Counted from the first letter of the stretch, positions 51,087 through 60,607 are shown. The stretch is 64,000 nucleotides of DNA from an uncultured Oscillospiraceae bacterium (GCA_947632005.1 CANRNU010000006.1:1-64000), one strand, 5' to 3'. The notes: generated from the sequence alone by a model not told the origin. A program made the numbers and translations.

Positions 51087-51128
51087 AAACATGCCCTGCC
51101 AATTAATCTTGATTGGCAGGGCATGTTT
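51087..51128. terminator. Bidirectional intrinsic terminator
   Basis: AAACATGCCCTGCCAAT (51087-51103) and ATTGGCAGGGCATGTTT (51112-51128), 17-bp perfect arms, preceded by AAAA. It sits between the DUF6061-like gene and the convergent RES gene. Confidence 0.88.
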
Positions 51129-51142
51129 CATACTCTTCTTAT

Positions 51143-52108
51143 TTACTCAGTCCTTTCCGAATTTTGAACGATTTGCTTTTTCATTTCGTCAACATCCGCC
51201 TCTGTCAAACTTGCGCGATAGTCAATGTGCTTTGGATTGATCTGCTCTGATAAATCATTTACATTGCAACAATCATAGACCACATTTTGTACTCTAATTA
51301 TTCTTTCTGGCTTTTTTTGCAGTTCTAAATCGTCCTGAGAAAAAATAACGAAGTTCATCCCCACATGACTTTGGAAGCTCGGATACGATATCCCCTGAAC
51401 CGAAGCATCTTTATCCCTAAGAGCATTAACCAAATATTGTGTTGGTAGATACTCCAAATCTGCGTCTCCTCTACGAATGGGACGCGAGAACTGGAATGAC
51501 AACTCTCTTGCGGTTGCATTTAAGTAAATGTTTATATCCTCGTCATCTATGAGCATCGCCTTTAAGTCTTGCCCGGTGCGTGGTAACTTAATTATCTTAA
51601 TTGGCGACGGGTTTACATACTCTACTACATTCACAAGCTCTAAGATTGACGGACGAACCTCCGAGACTGCTGTGTATATGTTATCTGTTACATATAAATC
51701 GGGAATTCCTTTTGGACTGGCTCGGTTTGGACCGGCCTTCTCTACGGGTGGCACGCCAACATCAGAAGGATCAGAATATCCTCTGATTAGGCTCTTTCTA
51801 GGTATCCAAACCGGCATTTTCTCATTATCAGGTCCGAAATAATCTATGTGCTTTTGAACTGTTAATTTCCACCCAGGGATAATCCTCGCTCTATAGAATA
51901 CCGATCCCACAGGAACTTCAACTGTGAAGTACTTTGCTAGTAAGTCCGTAACTTCATCAATGAACTCTCTGTCTTCCTTTCGGGGAATAAAACGTGAATT
52001 GTGAATCAGGTTATAACAAAACATGTTCCATTGATGATGGAAATATGTACTTTTTGCCGCGAATTCAAAGTTCTTCATTCTCTTTTTTAGTTCTTGCTCT
52101 TCGTTCAT
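51143..52108 (-). CDS. RES-domain protein
   Basis: 321 residues. VPVGSVFYRARIIPG (Arg of the RES triad, about 66-80), RASPKGIPDLYVTDNIYTAV, then SEVRPSI (Glu, about 130-157), YLPTQYLVNAL (about 215) and GISYPSFQSHVGMNFVIF (Ser, about 235-252) give the R-E-S motif of NAD-degrading RES toxins. It is longer than classical RES toxins and has an N-terminal helical region (1-60). No Xre/DUF2384 antitoxin is adjacent. Encoded next to a type III R-M system, so a defence role is possible. Confidence 0.75.
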   Translation of the reverse strand: MNEEQELKKRMKNFEFAAKSTYFHHQWNMFCYNLIHNSRFIPRKEDREFIDEVTDLLAKYFTVEVPVGSVFYRARIIPGWKLTVQKHIDYFGPDNEKMPVWIPRKSLIRGYSDPSDVGVPPVEKAGPNRASPKGIPDLYVTDNIYTAVSEVRPSILELVNVVEYVNPSPIKIIKLPRTGQDLKAMLIDDEDINIYLNATARELSFQFSRPIRRGDADLEYLPTQYLVNALRDKDASVQGISYPSFQSHVGMNFVIFSQDDLELQKKPERIIRVQNVVYDCCNVNDLSEQINPKHIDYRASLTEADVDEMKKQIVQNSERTE

Positions 52109-52131
52109 TCCATCTTCCTCTAAAGCAAAAT

Positions 52132-52316
52132 TACTGCGGTTCTCTCAAGTTCATATAAATCTCTTTCGTGAAGATTCCCAGCACCTGGCGCTTAAATTCC
52201 TCATCACTCCAGAACAGCGAGAAGAAATCCTGTTTTGGGGAGAGGCCCTCGATCAGTTCGTCGTCGGTGTCATCGAAACAGGAAAACTCGAAATCCTTAC
52301 GTCTAGTGCACTTTCT
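52132..52316 (-). pseudogene. C-terminal remnant of an unidentified gene
   Basis: The frame DFEFSCFDDTDDELIEGLSP, then KQDFFSLFWSDEEFKRQVLG and IFTKEIYMNLREPQ has strongly protein-like composition and ends in a proper stop, but a TGA lies just upstream and there is no start codon. It occupies the 220-bp gap between the RES and restriction genes, and is probably left over from a gene replaced when the cargo was exchanged. Confidence 0.45.
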
Positions 52317-52329
52317 TCACATTCTTTGT

Positions 52330-54987
52330 TCACAACGCCCGGAACCGTTCTGCCAGCTGCACAAACGACGAACTGGGCATTACCTGCTTTGCCGGAATGA
52401 ACAAGTACCGCCACTCTTTATAACCGTTTGCCTTGCCCCAGCGGGAAGCCACCTCGCAATATTGGATGCCGCGCTTTTTCTTTGCTATGACATCCGGGTC
52501 GTTCAGCATCTTTTCTTGCTTTACCTCGACCAAATAGATCACATGCTCTGTCTCCACCACAAAATCCGGCTCATAGCGATGCCCATGATTATAAGTGATA
52601 TTAAACTCCTGGGGTGCCGGACGGAGCCAATTCAGCACATCAGGATCGCTCTCCAGAACGCGGGCCAACGTCAGCTCTCCCTCTTCGCTGTCAAACTTTG
52701 CTGTGCTGAACACGCCCTTTTTGATGCCGTCGAACAGGACAGAACGAATATCCGATGTAAAACTCTCATACAAGCCGACACGCTCTTTATAGGTGTACGA
52801 CTGCCGCAGATTGTAATTTCGCAGTCCAATGACCTCTTCCTGGAGAAATCCATTCTCACAGTAGAAGTGCTGCATCATCTGGGCATATATCTTGTTGCCT
52901 ATATCTCGCTTGAACATCATCACAATGTTCTGCATACCGTTTTCGCCAAACTTGGCCTCATAGTGGCTACAGACCTGAGTGATCAACTTGAACAGCAGCG
53001 CAGAACATTTCTCATAGTCGATTTCTGGCTTCTGTCGAAGCTGTTCCAGAATGACCTTTTTCGGGTTGTAACCCTCAAAATCAATAGCGTCGCCCTTGAT
53101 ACGCTGCCTGTCCTGCATATCTTCCAAGTTCTGAATAAGGAGTTCATTGCGGATAGGGACATGGGTAAAATCACTCATGTCCAAATCAAAGTCCACAAAT
53201 GCGTATTCCTCCACTCCGGCATCCGTCACCCGGATGTGTGGGATAGGGATATACTTTGCCTGTGCTGCGCGGTGAGTATCCTCCGTTTTATACTGCATCC
53301 ACTCAGTGAGAGGCATCTCATTTGCGGCAAAGACTTGGCCCAGGTCCTTATCTGCGGCGACATCTTCTTTGACCGTCTCTACGATCGCGCTTGTCTGCTC
53401 CGGAGTGATTTCTTGTCCCGGCGCGGTCTGAAGTTGACGGTCAACTTCTGCCTCGATTCGCTTAACGGCTTTTTTCAGCAGAGAATCTGTTTCAGGTGTT
53501 CTCTCAATATGGGTGTGCTCATAGGCATCATCAAGAGCCCAATCAGGCTCCAGCTCGATTGCCAACTGCGTATGCTCAATTTTCTCCGGGACGATCTCCT
53601 CCGCCTTGATGATGTTCCCGGCCTTAAAGATAGAATCACCTTTCTGCGCCTCGGCAAGAATGTCGCTGAACTTATCATGGGCCGTGAGCATGACCGCGTC
53701 CACATCCCGATCTCCCGTGCGCTCTCCGTAAGGCAGACGCAGTCCGCGTCCCACCATCTGCTCCCGCAGGATCTTTGAGGCAGCAGTCCGCAGGGGAACG
53801 ATAGTGTAAAGGTTGTTTACGTCCCATCCCTCTTTGAGCATGTTGACGTGGATAACGATCTCTACCGGATTGTCAGAACGCTCCACTTCCAACAGCAGCT
53901 GCATATTGGCATCGCTTTCTGCACCCTTTTGCCTGGAATGGACCGTGATCGTTTTACTCCGATAAATGCCGCCTCGGAATCCATCGGACTTGATGAATTC
54001 CTCCACCCATTTTGCATGATCGGTATCCTTGCACACGACCAACATGAATGGCTTTACAACAGGTTTTCCGTGATTAGCAGCATAGGCAGCCAGCTTGGTC
54101 TTCACGTTTTCATGACACGCAATGCCATCCAGCAGCATCAGCTTGTCCAGCTGCTCGTCACCAAAATTGTAGAAATCAATGTCGGTGCGGGTCACCGCAA
54201 AGGGGGTACGGGTATATCCATCCGCAATGGCGCGGGACAGGGGATACTCATAGACGACATTCTTAAACAGGGTCTGTTTCCCGTTTTTTGTGACAAGCGG
54301 AGTTGCCGTCAGCTCCAGGCCGAGAAGAGGGTGCAGCTCGTCCAGGGCCTTGGCACCCTTTTCCGCCCGATAGTGATGAGACTCGTCCATGATAAGCACC
54401 AAATCCGGCAGATTGGAGAGGAACTGATAGAAGGAGTCGCCGATCATTTCATTGATCTTTTTCATCTTGGCGTCTTCTTTGTTAAACTTATCGATGTTGA
54501 ACACAAAGATATGAACGTCTGCCTCGAACAGTGACAGCGGCTTCTCACGGTAGTCGTCATCCGCTATGATCTGTGGCGGGTCTGCAAAGCACCCCAGCCC
54601 TTTGAACACATACTTCGGATTGTTCGGATCGCTCAGGTCCCGTTTCAGCTTGTTGTAGATCGTAGTATTCGGCGCAACGAAAAAATAGTTCTTGATACCG
54701 TGTTGCGTATAAAGATAGGCAATGAACGCCCCCATCAGGCGGGTCTTGCCCACGCCGGTGGCCAGGGCAAAGGTCAGCGACATGAATTCCCGCTCAAAAT
54801 CCGAGCAAATGGGATACATGGCGTGGACTGCCCCTAATGCCGCGTTCAGATTCATCCCTTTCCGAAGCTGCACGGCGTTTACGATCTCCTCCAGGATTTT
54901 CAATGACTCTTCCTGCGGCTTGCGGAGGCTCATCACGCCGCTGATATAGCCAGTTGTATATTGAGGGAAGAAGCTATTATTCATCAT
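52330..54987 (-). CDS. Type III restriction enzyme Res subunit (DEAD-type helicase/nuclease)
   Basis: About 885 residues. Walker A TFALATGVGKTRLMGAFIAY (about 75-94), Walker B LIMDESHHYRAEKG (about 200-213), SAT-like ELTATPL, and motif VI QMVGRGLRLPYGER (about 410). The C-terminal nuclease motif is YEPDFVVETEHVIYLVEVKQ (PD...ExK, about 830-849). Works with Mod to cut DNA after ATP-driven translocation or diffusion. ATG follows GAGGAGGACT and overlaps the mod 3' end by 11 bases. Confidence 0.92.
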   Translation of the reverse strand: MMNNSFFPQYTTGYISGVMSLRKPQEESLKILEEIVNAVQLRKGMNLNAALGAVHAMYPICSDFEREFMSLTFALATGVGKTRLMGAFIAYLYTQHGIKNYFFVAPNTTIYNKLKRDLSDPNNPKYVFKGLGCFADPPQIIADDDYREKPLSLFEADVHIFVFNIDKFNKEDAKMKKINEMIGDSFYQFLSNLPDLVLIMDESHHYRAEKGAKALDELHPLLGLELTATPLVTKNGKQTLFKNVVYEYPLSRAIADGYTRTPFAVTRTDIDFYNFGDEQLDKLMLLDGIACHENVKTKLAAYAANHGKPVVKPFMLVVCKDTDHAKWVEEFIKSDGFRGGIYRSKTITVHSRQKGAESDANMQLLLEVERSDNPVEIVIHVNMLKEGWDVNNLYTIVPLRTAASKILREQMVGRGLRLPYGERTGDRDVDAVMLTAHDKFSDILAEAQKGDSIFKAGNIIKAEEIVPEKIEHTQLAIELEPDWALDDAYEHTHIERTPETDSLLKKAVKRIEAEVDRQLQTAPGQEITPEQTSAIVETVKEDVAADKDLGQVFAANEMPLTEWMQYKTEDTHRAAQAKYIPIPHIRVTDAGVEEYAFVDFDLDMSDFTHVPIRNELLIQNLEDMQDRQRIKGDAIDFEGYNPKKVILEQLRQKPEIDYEKCSALLFKLITQVCSHYEAKFGENGMQNIVMMFKRDIGNKIYAQMMQHFYCENGFLQEEVIGLRNYNLRQSYTYKERVGLYESFTSDIRSVLFDGIKKGVFSTAKFDSEEGELTLARVLESDPDVLNWLRPAPQEFNITYNHGHRYEPDFVVETEHVIYLVEVKQEKMLNDPDVIAKKKRGIQYCEVASRWGKANGYKEWRYLFIPAKQVMPSSSFVQLAERFRAL

Positions 54988-56560
54988 AGTCCTCCTCGTC
55001 ATCGTACACAGGGGGATGTACGATGTTCAAATTGTAATTCTCCCTGCCAAACTCGCAGCGGGAAAGAAGCATCTGCGGGATCTTCTTGATAGCAATATGC
55101 TTGTATACTTTATCCAAACCGCCGTCAAAGGAGCGGCAGGCGATCACAAGATACTCGTCCTCTTCCATCGACTCCTTAATGGAATCCAGAAACGCCGCCG
55201 TCATATGTCGGGTCGTTACGAACAGATAGGAATTTTCGTTCCCCACGGACTGTTTCCAAAACAGACTGCTGTCCGGTCGATAGGTAAAGCCCTCATGCAG
55301 CGCCACAGCCGCCGCCAGCATATCCGCGTCATATTCGGGATTGATGATGGCCTCCCCAAAGGCGTCCTCGTTGATAAGCGTGGGCGCAAGCTCATAGAAA
55401 CGATACCCTCCGCCGCCCTGCCAGCCGGCGGACTTTGTGATACCGCCGGCATCCTCACCGGCGACTACCTTGTCCAGCCGGACTTTGCAATGGGTATACG
55501 CATGGTTGCCCATTTCAATGCCGATGTAGCGCCTGCCCATTTTGTGGGCAACAGCAGCCGTTGTGCCAGAGCCAAGGAAAGAATCGAGGACCAGATCGCC
55601 GGGGTTTGTAGCAATATGTATCACTCGCTCGATCAACCGTTCTGGCTTCGGCGTGTCAAATACATTAGCAGCGCCAAATAACGCAATTATTTCTTTTTTC
55701 GCTTCCTGGTTATGTCCAACCTCCTTGTTAGTCCACCACGTCCAAGGAATTACGCCATCGTGCTCCGATAGAAAAGTTTTTCGTCTGGGCATAGAGCATC
55801 CATCCGGGCCAAACCAGATACGATTATCTGCAACTTGCTGTAAGAAGATTTCCTCTACATTCTTCCAGCACTTTCCCTCCGGGGGTGAATATTTCACACC
55901 TCCTGGTGTTGTGATCTCATACATCTGATTAGGCCGAAATCCTTGTGCCGTATAGTCCGCCGATGTCCACGGCCCCCTGGGGTCATTGTCAGGATTCTTA
56001 TAATTCTGGGCCTGTTCTTCACTAAGCGGAAGTTTATTCCTGTACTTTTTGAATTCCTCACGGTTCTTGGCATATAGAAGCAAATAGTCATGGCCATCGC
56101 TTATAACAGCTCTCATATCAGGAGAAGTGCGCTTCTGCCAAATCATGGATGCTACAAAATGGGCCCGTCCAAATAATTCATCACACAGGACTTTCATGTA
56201 TGCCTGTTCGTCATCATCAATACTGATCCAGATGCTTCCTTCCTCCGCCAACAGCGTCCACAAAATCTCAAGGCGGGGGCGCATTAGATTAAGCCATTGA
56301 CTGTGCTCAAGATTATCATCGTAATGGCTAAAGGCATAGCCCGTATTATACGGCGGATCGATGTAGATGCACTTTACCTGTCCGGCGTACTTGCTCTCCA
56401 AGGCTTTCAGAGCCAGCAGGTTGTCGCCGTGGATCAGCATATTCTCCGTGCCGGGGTCTGCGGATGTATTGGACAGTTCGGGCTTTTCGATCAGCAGCCG
56501 TGGCTCGATCTTGATGGGTTTGTCCTTCCCGACCCAGGTAAGCTCCAATTTATTCGCCAT
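54977..56560 (-). CDS. Type III DNA methyltransferase Mod subunit (adenine-N6)
   Basis: 527 residues. Motif IV DPPYNTGYAFSHYDDNLEHS (about 68-87) marks an N6-adenine beta-class enzyme, and the SAM-binding motif LVLDSFLGSGTTAAVAHKMG (about 325-344) comes later. The middle (about 150-300) is the target recognition domain that decides the site. It methylates one strand to protect host DNA and directs Res. It is coupled to both the small gene upstream (11-base overlap) and res downstream. Confidence 0.93.
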   Translation of the reverse strand: MANKLELTWVGKDKPIKIEPRLLIEKPELSNTSADPGTENMLIHGDNLLALKALESKYAGQVKCIYIDPPYNTGYAFSHYDDNLEHSQWLNLMRPRLEILWTLLAEEGSIWISIDDDEQAYMKVLCDELFGRAHFVASMIWQKRTSPDMRAVISDGHDYLLLYAKNREEFKKYRNKLPLSEEQAQNYKNPDNDPRGPWTSADYTAQGFRPNQMYEITTPGGVKYSPPEGKCWKNVEEIFLQQVADNRIWFGPDGCSMPRRKTFLSEHDGVIPWTWWTNKEVGHNQEAKKEIIALFGAANVFDTPKPERLIERVIHIATNPGDLVLDSFLGSGTTAAVAHKMGRRYIGIEMGNHAYTHCKVRLDKVVAGEDAGGITKSAGWQGGGGYRFYELAPTLINEDAFGEAIINPEYDADMLAAAVALHEGFTYRPDSSLFWKQSVGNENSYLFVTTRHMTAAFLDSIKESMEEDEYLVIACRSFDGGLDKVYKHIAIKKIPQMLLSRCEFGRENYNLNIVHPPVYDDEEDYDE

Positions 56561-56867
56561 GATGCTGTGCCTCCAATTCCTTTTGTGCCAGTTTCAATAG
56601 CTGCCATTGAAGGTTATCCCGTATCGCGTCATCTGATAAAGTATAATTCGGCTGAGCGCTGCCACCCGAGGCAATGCCAGCTTCAATGAATATCTCCGGG
56701 TACTTCCCGTAGTTCAGCCCCATTCTCAACGCCGCCGAGGGCCGGTCAAATGGCTCCTTGGATAACTCCTTGTACGTCTCCAGAATATCAGATTCCAAGT
56801 CCGTTATAACACTCTTTGCCTTCAATCCAGCAATCAGAGTGTCGAGAGCACCTGTTTTAGCATCCAT
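56550..56867 (-). CDS. Small protein coupled to the type III R-M operon
   Basis: 105 residues, start ATG (MDAKTGALDTLIAGLKAKSV). Helical; contains PSAALRMGLNYGKYPEIFIE and ends in LLKLAQKELEAQHHGE. It overlaps mod by 11 bases and is the first gene of the operon. I do not recognise its family. Proteins in this position may be accessory or anti-restriction factors, but there is no direct sign of that. Confidence 0.65.
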   Translation of the reverse strand: MDAKTGALDTLIAGLKAKSVITDLESDILETYKELSKEPFDRPSAALRMGLNYGKYPEIFIEAGIASGGSAQPNYTLSDDAIRDNLQWQLLKLAQKELEAQHHGE

Positions 56868-57069
56868 AAACTGCAACACTTCCGTTGTTTAGTATTTGCA
56901 TTAATTATATCATAATGGTACATATCTCACAAACGATTTTTGGGCCGCATGGCTAGCCTTCGAAAAAGGATTTTGGAGTGGAGTAGAAAGGCAGAGAACA
57001 ACCCAACTAATAATGTATTGCGAAACGACATACAATATGGTATAATCTCCTTGAAAGGTGGTGCATACC

Positions 57070-57372
57070 ATGGCGAACAAGACTGCGAACGTACTGGCCC
57101 GGGTGGAGCCAGAGACGAAGCGCGAGGCGGAAGAGGTCATGCAGAAGCTGGGCATCTCCGCATCCACGGTGATTAATCTGCTCTACAATCAGATTATCCT
57201 CACCAAGAGCATTCCTTTCCCGCTGACGCTGCCCCGCGAGCCGAAGGCGCGGGACGAGATGACCGACGAGGAATTCTCCGCTATGCTTCAGAAGGGCATG
57301 GACGATGTGCAGGCTGGGCGCACCCGGCCCGCCAAAGAGGTGTTTGCCGATCTGCGTCGGGAGCTTTCGTGA
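57070..57372 (+). CDS. DinJ/RelB-family antitoxin
   Basis: 100 residues. The N-terminal ribbon-helix-helix is clear: ANVLARVEPETKREAEEVMQ, KLGISASTVINLLYNQIIL. The flexible C-terminus, with FSAMLQKGMDDVQAGRTRPA, wraps the toxin. ATG follows AAAGGTGGTGCATACC. Binds its own promoter and neutralises the RelE-type toxin encoded next with no gap. Confidence 0.9.
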   Translation: MANKTANVLARVEPETKREAEEVMQKLGISASTVINLLYNQIILTKSIPFPLTLPREPKARDEMTDEEFSAMLQKGMDDVQAGRTRPAKEVFADLRRELS

Positions 57373-57696
57373 ATGGAGAGCTATGCCGTTGAGATGACCC
57401 GGCAGGCGGAGGAGCAGCTGTCGGAGATCGTGCAGTATATCTCCCTGACGCTGCGGTCGCCGCAGGCTGGCGTAAACACACTGGACGCGCTGGAGGAAGA
57501 GATCGGTTCTCTTTCGGCCATGCCGTTCCGTTACCCGGCGATAGACGATGACCCGGCGGGTGACCGTGGCATCCGCAAAACACGGGCCAAGAACTTCAAC
57601 ATCTACTATCAGGTGGACGACGCCCGGAAGCGTGTCAATATCCTCGCCGTCTGCTACGCCCGCCGGGATCAGAAGAAGATAATTGAGAACCTGTGA
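57373..57696 (+). CDS. RelE/ParE-superfamily toxin
   Basis: 107 residues, typical length. Pattern MTRQAEEQLSEIVQYISLTL, IGSLSAMPFRYPAI and the C-terminal basic core IRKTRAKNFNIYYQVDDARK, ILAVCYARRDQKKIIENL match RelE/ParE. If RelE-like it is a ribosome-dependent mRNA nuclease; if ParE-like a gyrase inhibitor. The start codon directly follows the antitoxin stop. Confidence 0.9.
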   Translation: MESYAVEMTRQAEEQLSEIVQYISLTLRSPQAGVNTLDALEEEIGSLSAMPFRYPAIDDDPAGDRGIRKTRAKNFNIYYQVDDARKRVNILAVCYARRDQKKIIENL

Positions 57697-58009
57697 TTTG
57701 TCCTGGTTCGCAAATGCGTCATTGACAGGCGGAGCGTAAGGTAGTAAAGTCACTTTAGATGGAGCAAAAAGCCCGCCTTAATCGAACTTAATATGATACA
57801 CAGATCATAGTCTGTGCTAGGAGCCGCTGTTAGTGTGTCTTCAGGCCGTATGATCGGAGCATTCCGTGCTCTGATTTCTCGGTCGAGACCATTAACAGCG
57901 GCTTCGCAATTTGTTCAGCACTTTTCTTGCCTGACCGACTGCTTTCCACAAATTCCGCAGAGAGAAAAATCTAAAATGATTTTGCACGGTGGATCACCGC
58001 TATGGAGCA

Positions 58010-58110
58010 CCACTTGTCAGAGCAAGATTCTACCATGGGCCCAAATTTCGCTTTTCGCTCATTTTTGCCCCATGGAATCTTGTTGGGGAGTGCCTTCCCC
58101 AAACCCTGCT
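58010..58110 (+). other. Candidate origin of transfer (oriT)
   Basis: In the 480-bp gap before mobC, CAAGATTctaCCATGGG (58023-58039) pairs with CCCATGGaATCTTG (58069-58082), and TTGGGG-AGTGCCTT-CCCCAA (58083-58102) forms a second hairpin followed by ACCCTGC. Paired hairpins directly upstream of mobC and a MOBP-type relaxase are the usual layout of oriT; the nick site cannot be fixed by eye. 57697-58009 shows a further inverted repeat (GCCGCTGTTA...TAACAGCGGC, about 57825-57904) and no gene. Confidence 0.55.
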
Positions 58111-58178
58111 TGTCGGCCTCGCGGCGTTCGCCGTTCGGTGCTCGCGTCCGCTCGCTTGTTGTAAAGGAGAATCAGCCC

Positions 58179-58577
58179 ATGCCGAAGAAATACAACACAC
58201 CTCATCGGAATGTGACCGTAAAAACGCGGTTGACCAAAGAAGAATACGCCGCCTTTGAAGAAGTCGCAGCTCTATGCGGTGTCAGCAAAGCGGCGTATAT
58301 CCGCAAGGCCATAACCGGCGCACTGCTCAAGCCCACTATCGTAATCACATCGGTGAACGATGAACTGCTGAAAAAGCTGGATGATCTCATTGCGCAGTAC
58401 GGCAAGATCGGCGGCAATCTCAATCAGATCGCACGGCACCTGAATGAGTTTGGAACACCTTATAACGGCTTGGAAAAGGAGGTCCGGGACACCGCCGTTG
58501 ACCTTGCCATGCTGAAATATGAAGTTCTGGAAAAGGTGGCGGCAGCTATTGGCAACATTCAAACACATAAGCTCTAA
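58179..58577 (+). CDS. MobC-family mobilization protein
   Basis: 132 residues; ATG follows AAAGGAGAATCAGCCC. Ribbon-helix-helix start NVTVKTRLTKEEYAAFEEVA (about 10-29) with ALCGVSKAAYIRKAI, and the MobC motif YGKIGGNLNQIARHLNEFGT (about 73-92). It opens oriT for the relaxase, whose gene overlaps its 3' end. Confidence 0.9.
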   Translation: MPKKYNTPHRNVTVKTRLTKEEYAAFEEVAALCGVSKAAYIRKAITGALLKPTIVITSVNDELLKKLDDLIAQYGKIGGNLNQIARHLNEFGTPYNGLEKEVRDTAVDLAMLKYEVLEKVAAAIGNIQTHKL

Positions 58578-60087
58578 AAACGCCCGGTACAGCGACGCGG
58601 AAAAGTACCTGCTTTTCGAGCATGACGAGTTCACCATGAAGCCCATTTTGGATGAAAGCGGACGGCTCATTCTCAGAGAGGATTATCGCATCGCCACTCT
58701 CAACTGTGATGGCCAGGATTTCGCCGTCGCCTGTATGAGAGCGAATCTGCAATACGGCAAAAATCAAAGCCGGGACGATGTGAAAAGTCATCACTACATC
58801 ATCAGCTTTGACCCGCGGGACAGTATTGACAACGGCCTGACCATAGACCGGGCACAGGAGCTTGGAGTGCAGTTTTGCCGTGAGCATTTCCCCGGTCACC
58901 AAGCGTTGGTCTGCACTCACCCGGACGGCCACAACCACACGGGCAACATCCACATACATATCGTCATCAACAGCCTGCGTATTGAGGATGTCCCCATGCT
59001 GCCGTACATGGACCGGCCCGCCGACGTGAAAGCCGGGATGAAACACCGCTGCACCAACGCGGCAATGGATTACTTCAAGGCCGAGGTCATGGAGATGTGC
59101 CACCGGGAAGGGCTATATCAAATCGACTTGCTCAACGGCAGCCAAGATCGCGTCACCGACCGGGAGTATAGGGCACAGAAAAAAGGACAGGCCGCATTGA
59201 ACAAAAGCGGCAATCCCACCAAGTTTGAAACGGACAAGGAGAAACTGCGAAAAATCATCCGTAAGGCGTTGGAGACGGCCACCACATTTGACGAGTTTTC
59301 CGAGTTGCTTCTCCGTGAGGGCGTGACAGTCAAGGAGAGCCGGGGCAGACTATCCTATCTCTCGCCGGACAGAGCGAAATCCATCACGGCCCGGAAGCTG
59401 GGCGACGCCTATGATCTCGCGGCGGTGAATGAGATGTTTACACAAAACGCACTGAAGCAACCTGTGCGCCACAGCGTACTGGATAAGCTCCGGGAGACAG
59501 GAACGGTCCAGCAGCTTGTGGATATTGAAGCCAAACGCGCCGAGGGAAAGGGCATCGGCTATGAAAAATGGGCGCAAGGATTCAATCTTCAGCAGATGGT
59601 CAACACCCTGAACACATATACCGAGTACGGCTTTGCCTCCATGGACGAGTTGAACGATCTGTTGTCTGCCGCCCGGAGCGAATTGCAAGAGAGCCGGGAA
59701 AAACTCAAATCCATAGAGACCATCATCGCCGGGAAGAAAAAGTTGTTGAAGCAGCTTCTGACATATTGGGAAACAAAGAATGTCCGGCAAGAATACAAGG
59801 CGCTGAAAAGCGCCAAGGCTAGGGCTGAATACGCCCAGGCGCATGAACGGGAGTTCAAGCTGTCCAACGCCGCTGCAAAATATTTCAAGGACCACGGGAT
59901 CACCAAGCTGCCCAGCACCAAGACCCTGCAAGCGGAGATCCAGCAGCTTACATCGGAGAAGAATGCGTGGTACAAAGACTACCGGGAAAAGCAGCGCAGG
60001 GTGAAGGAACTGGAGACTGTGAAGAACAATCTGGAGAACATACTGGGCCACAAGAAAGAGAAACGCCATGAGCTTATTCCATCTTGA
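58549..60087 (+). CDS. Relaxase (MOBP-like, MobA/VirD2 fold)
   Basis: 512 residues from TTG in frame with ATFKHISSKNARYSDAEKYL; an ATG 30 bases upstream is the alternative. Catalytic region: SHHYIISFDPRD (about 83-94), and the His triad HPDGHNHTGNIHIHIVINSL (about 124-143) for metal. The Tyr nucleophile is near the N-terminus (ARYSDAEKYL). The C-terminal about 180 residues are coiled coil. It nicks oriT and pilots DNA through a helper conjugation system. It overlaps mobC by 29 bases. Confidence 0.9.
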   Translation: MATFKHISSKNARYSDAEKYLLFEHDEFTMKPILDESGRLILREDYRIATLNCDGQDFAVACMRANLQYGKNQSRDDVKSHHYIISFDPRDSIDNGLTIDRAQELGVQFCREHFPGHQALVCTHPDGHNHTGNIHIHIVINSLRIEDVPMLPYMDRPADVKAGMKHRCTNAAMDYFKAEVMEMCHREGLYQIDLLNGSQDRVTDREYRAQKKGQAALNKSGNPTKFETDKEKLRKIIRKALETATTFDEFSELLLREGVTVKESRGRLSYLSPDRAKSITARKLGDAYDLAAVNEMFTQNALKQPVRHSVLDKLRETGTVQQLVDIEAKRAEGKGIGYEKWAQGFNLQQMVNTLNTYTEYGFASMDELNDLLSAARSELQESREKLKSIETIIAGKKKLLKQLLTYWETKNVRQEYKALKSAKARAEYAQAHEREFKLSNAAAKYFKDHGITKLPSTKTLQAEIQQLTSEKNAWYKDYREKQRRVKELETVKNNLENILGHKKEKRHELIPS

Positions 60088-60505
60088 ACTGCTCCCGCCC
60101 GTTGAGCGGAAGCCGGACGGGTCGCTCCCACGCATGAACGGTAGACAGCGCCAGCGGGCAGTCGCGCTCATTCGCAAGCTGTGCAACGCCTGTGACAATG
60201 GCAACTGCCTTTACCTGGATGACGGTGAGGAAGTCCCGTGCCCGCAGACGCTCTCCTATTCCGTCTGCTGCAAGGTGTTCCGTTGGGTGCTGCTGAAGGA
60301 CAGAGTAGGACAAGAATTAGAAACAGAGATATTCGGCAAGGACGCCATGAAACGGTGCGCGATCTGCGGCAGGGCATTCATCCCCGGCTCAAACCGGGCG
60401 AAATACTGCGACGATTGCAAAACCATAGTCCAGCGTCAGCAAAAGGCGGAGTACGCCAAACGACGCAGGGCGAATAGTAGAACGATAGAACAGCAAAGCC
60501 CCTGA
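60068..60505 (+). CDS. Cys-rich zinc-ribbon-like accessory protein of the element
   Basis: 145 residues. Middle segment LCNACDNGNCLYLDDGEEVP with CPQTLSYSVCCKVF, and C-terminal CAICGRAFIPGSNRAKYCDD, then C, give two clusters of paired cysteines like small zinc ribbons. The tail is basic (YAKRRRANSRT), so it probably binds nucleic acid. It overlaps the relaxase end by 20 bases. Proteins of this kind follow relaxase genes in many clostridial mobilizable elements; role unproven. Confidence 0.7.
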   Translation: MSLFHLELLPPVERKPDGSLPRMNGRQRQRAVALIRKLCNACDNGNCLYLDDGEEVPCPQTLSYSVCCKVFRWVLLKDRVGQELETEIFGKDAMKRCAICGRAFIPGSNRAKYCDDCKTIVQRQQKAEYAKRRRANSRTIEQQSP

Positions 60506-60607
60506 ATCTGCAAGGCTTTCCGGGCGCAAAACCCGGTGGGGTAGTATCCTTACATACCAGACCGCAGATCCAGGCTTTAGAACACATCAGAAAGGAGGGA
60601 GCAGAAC

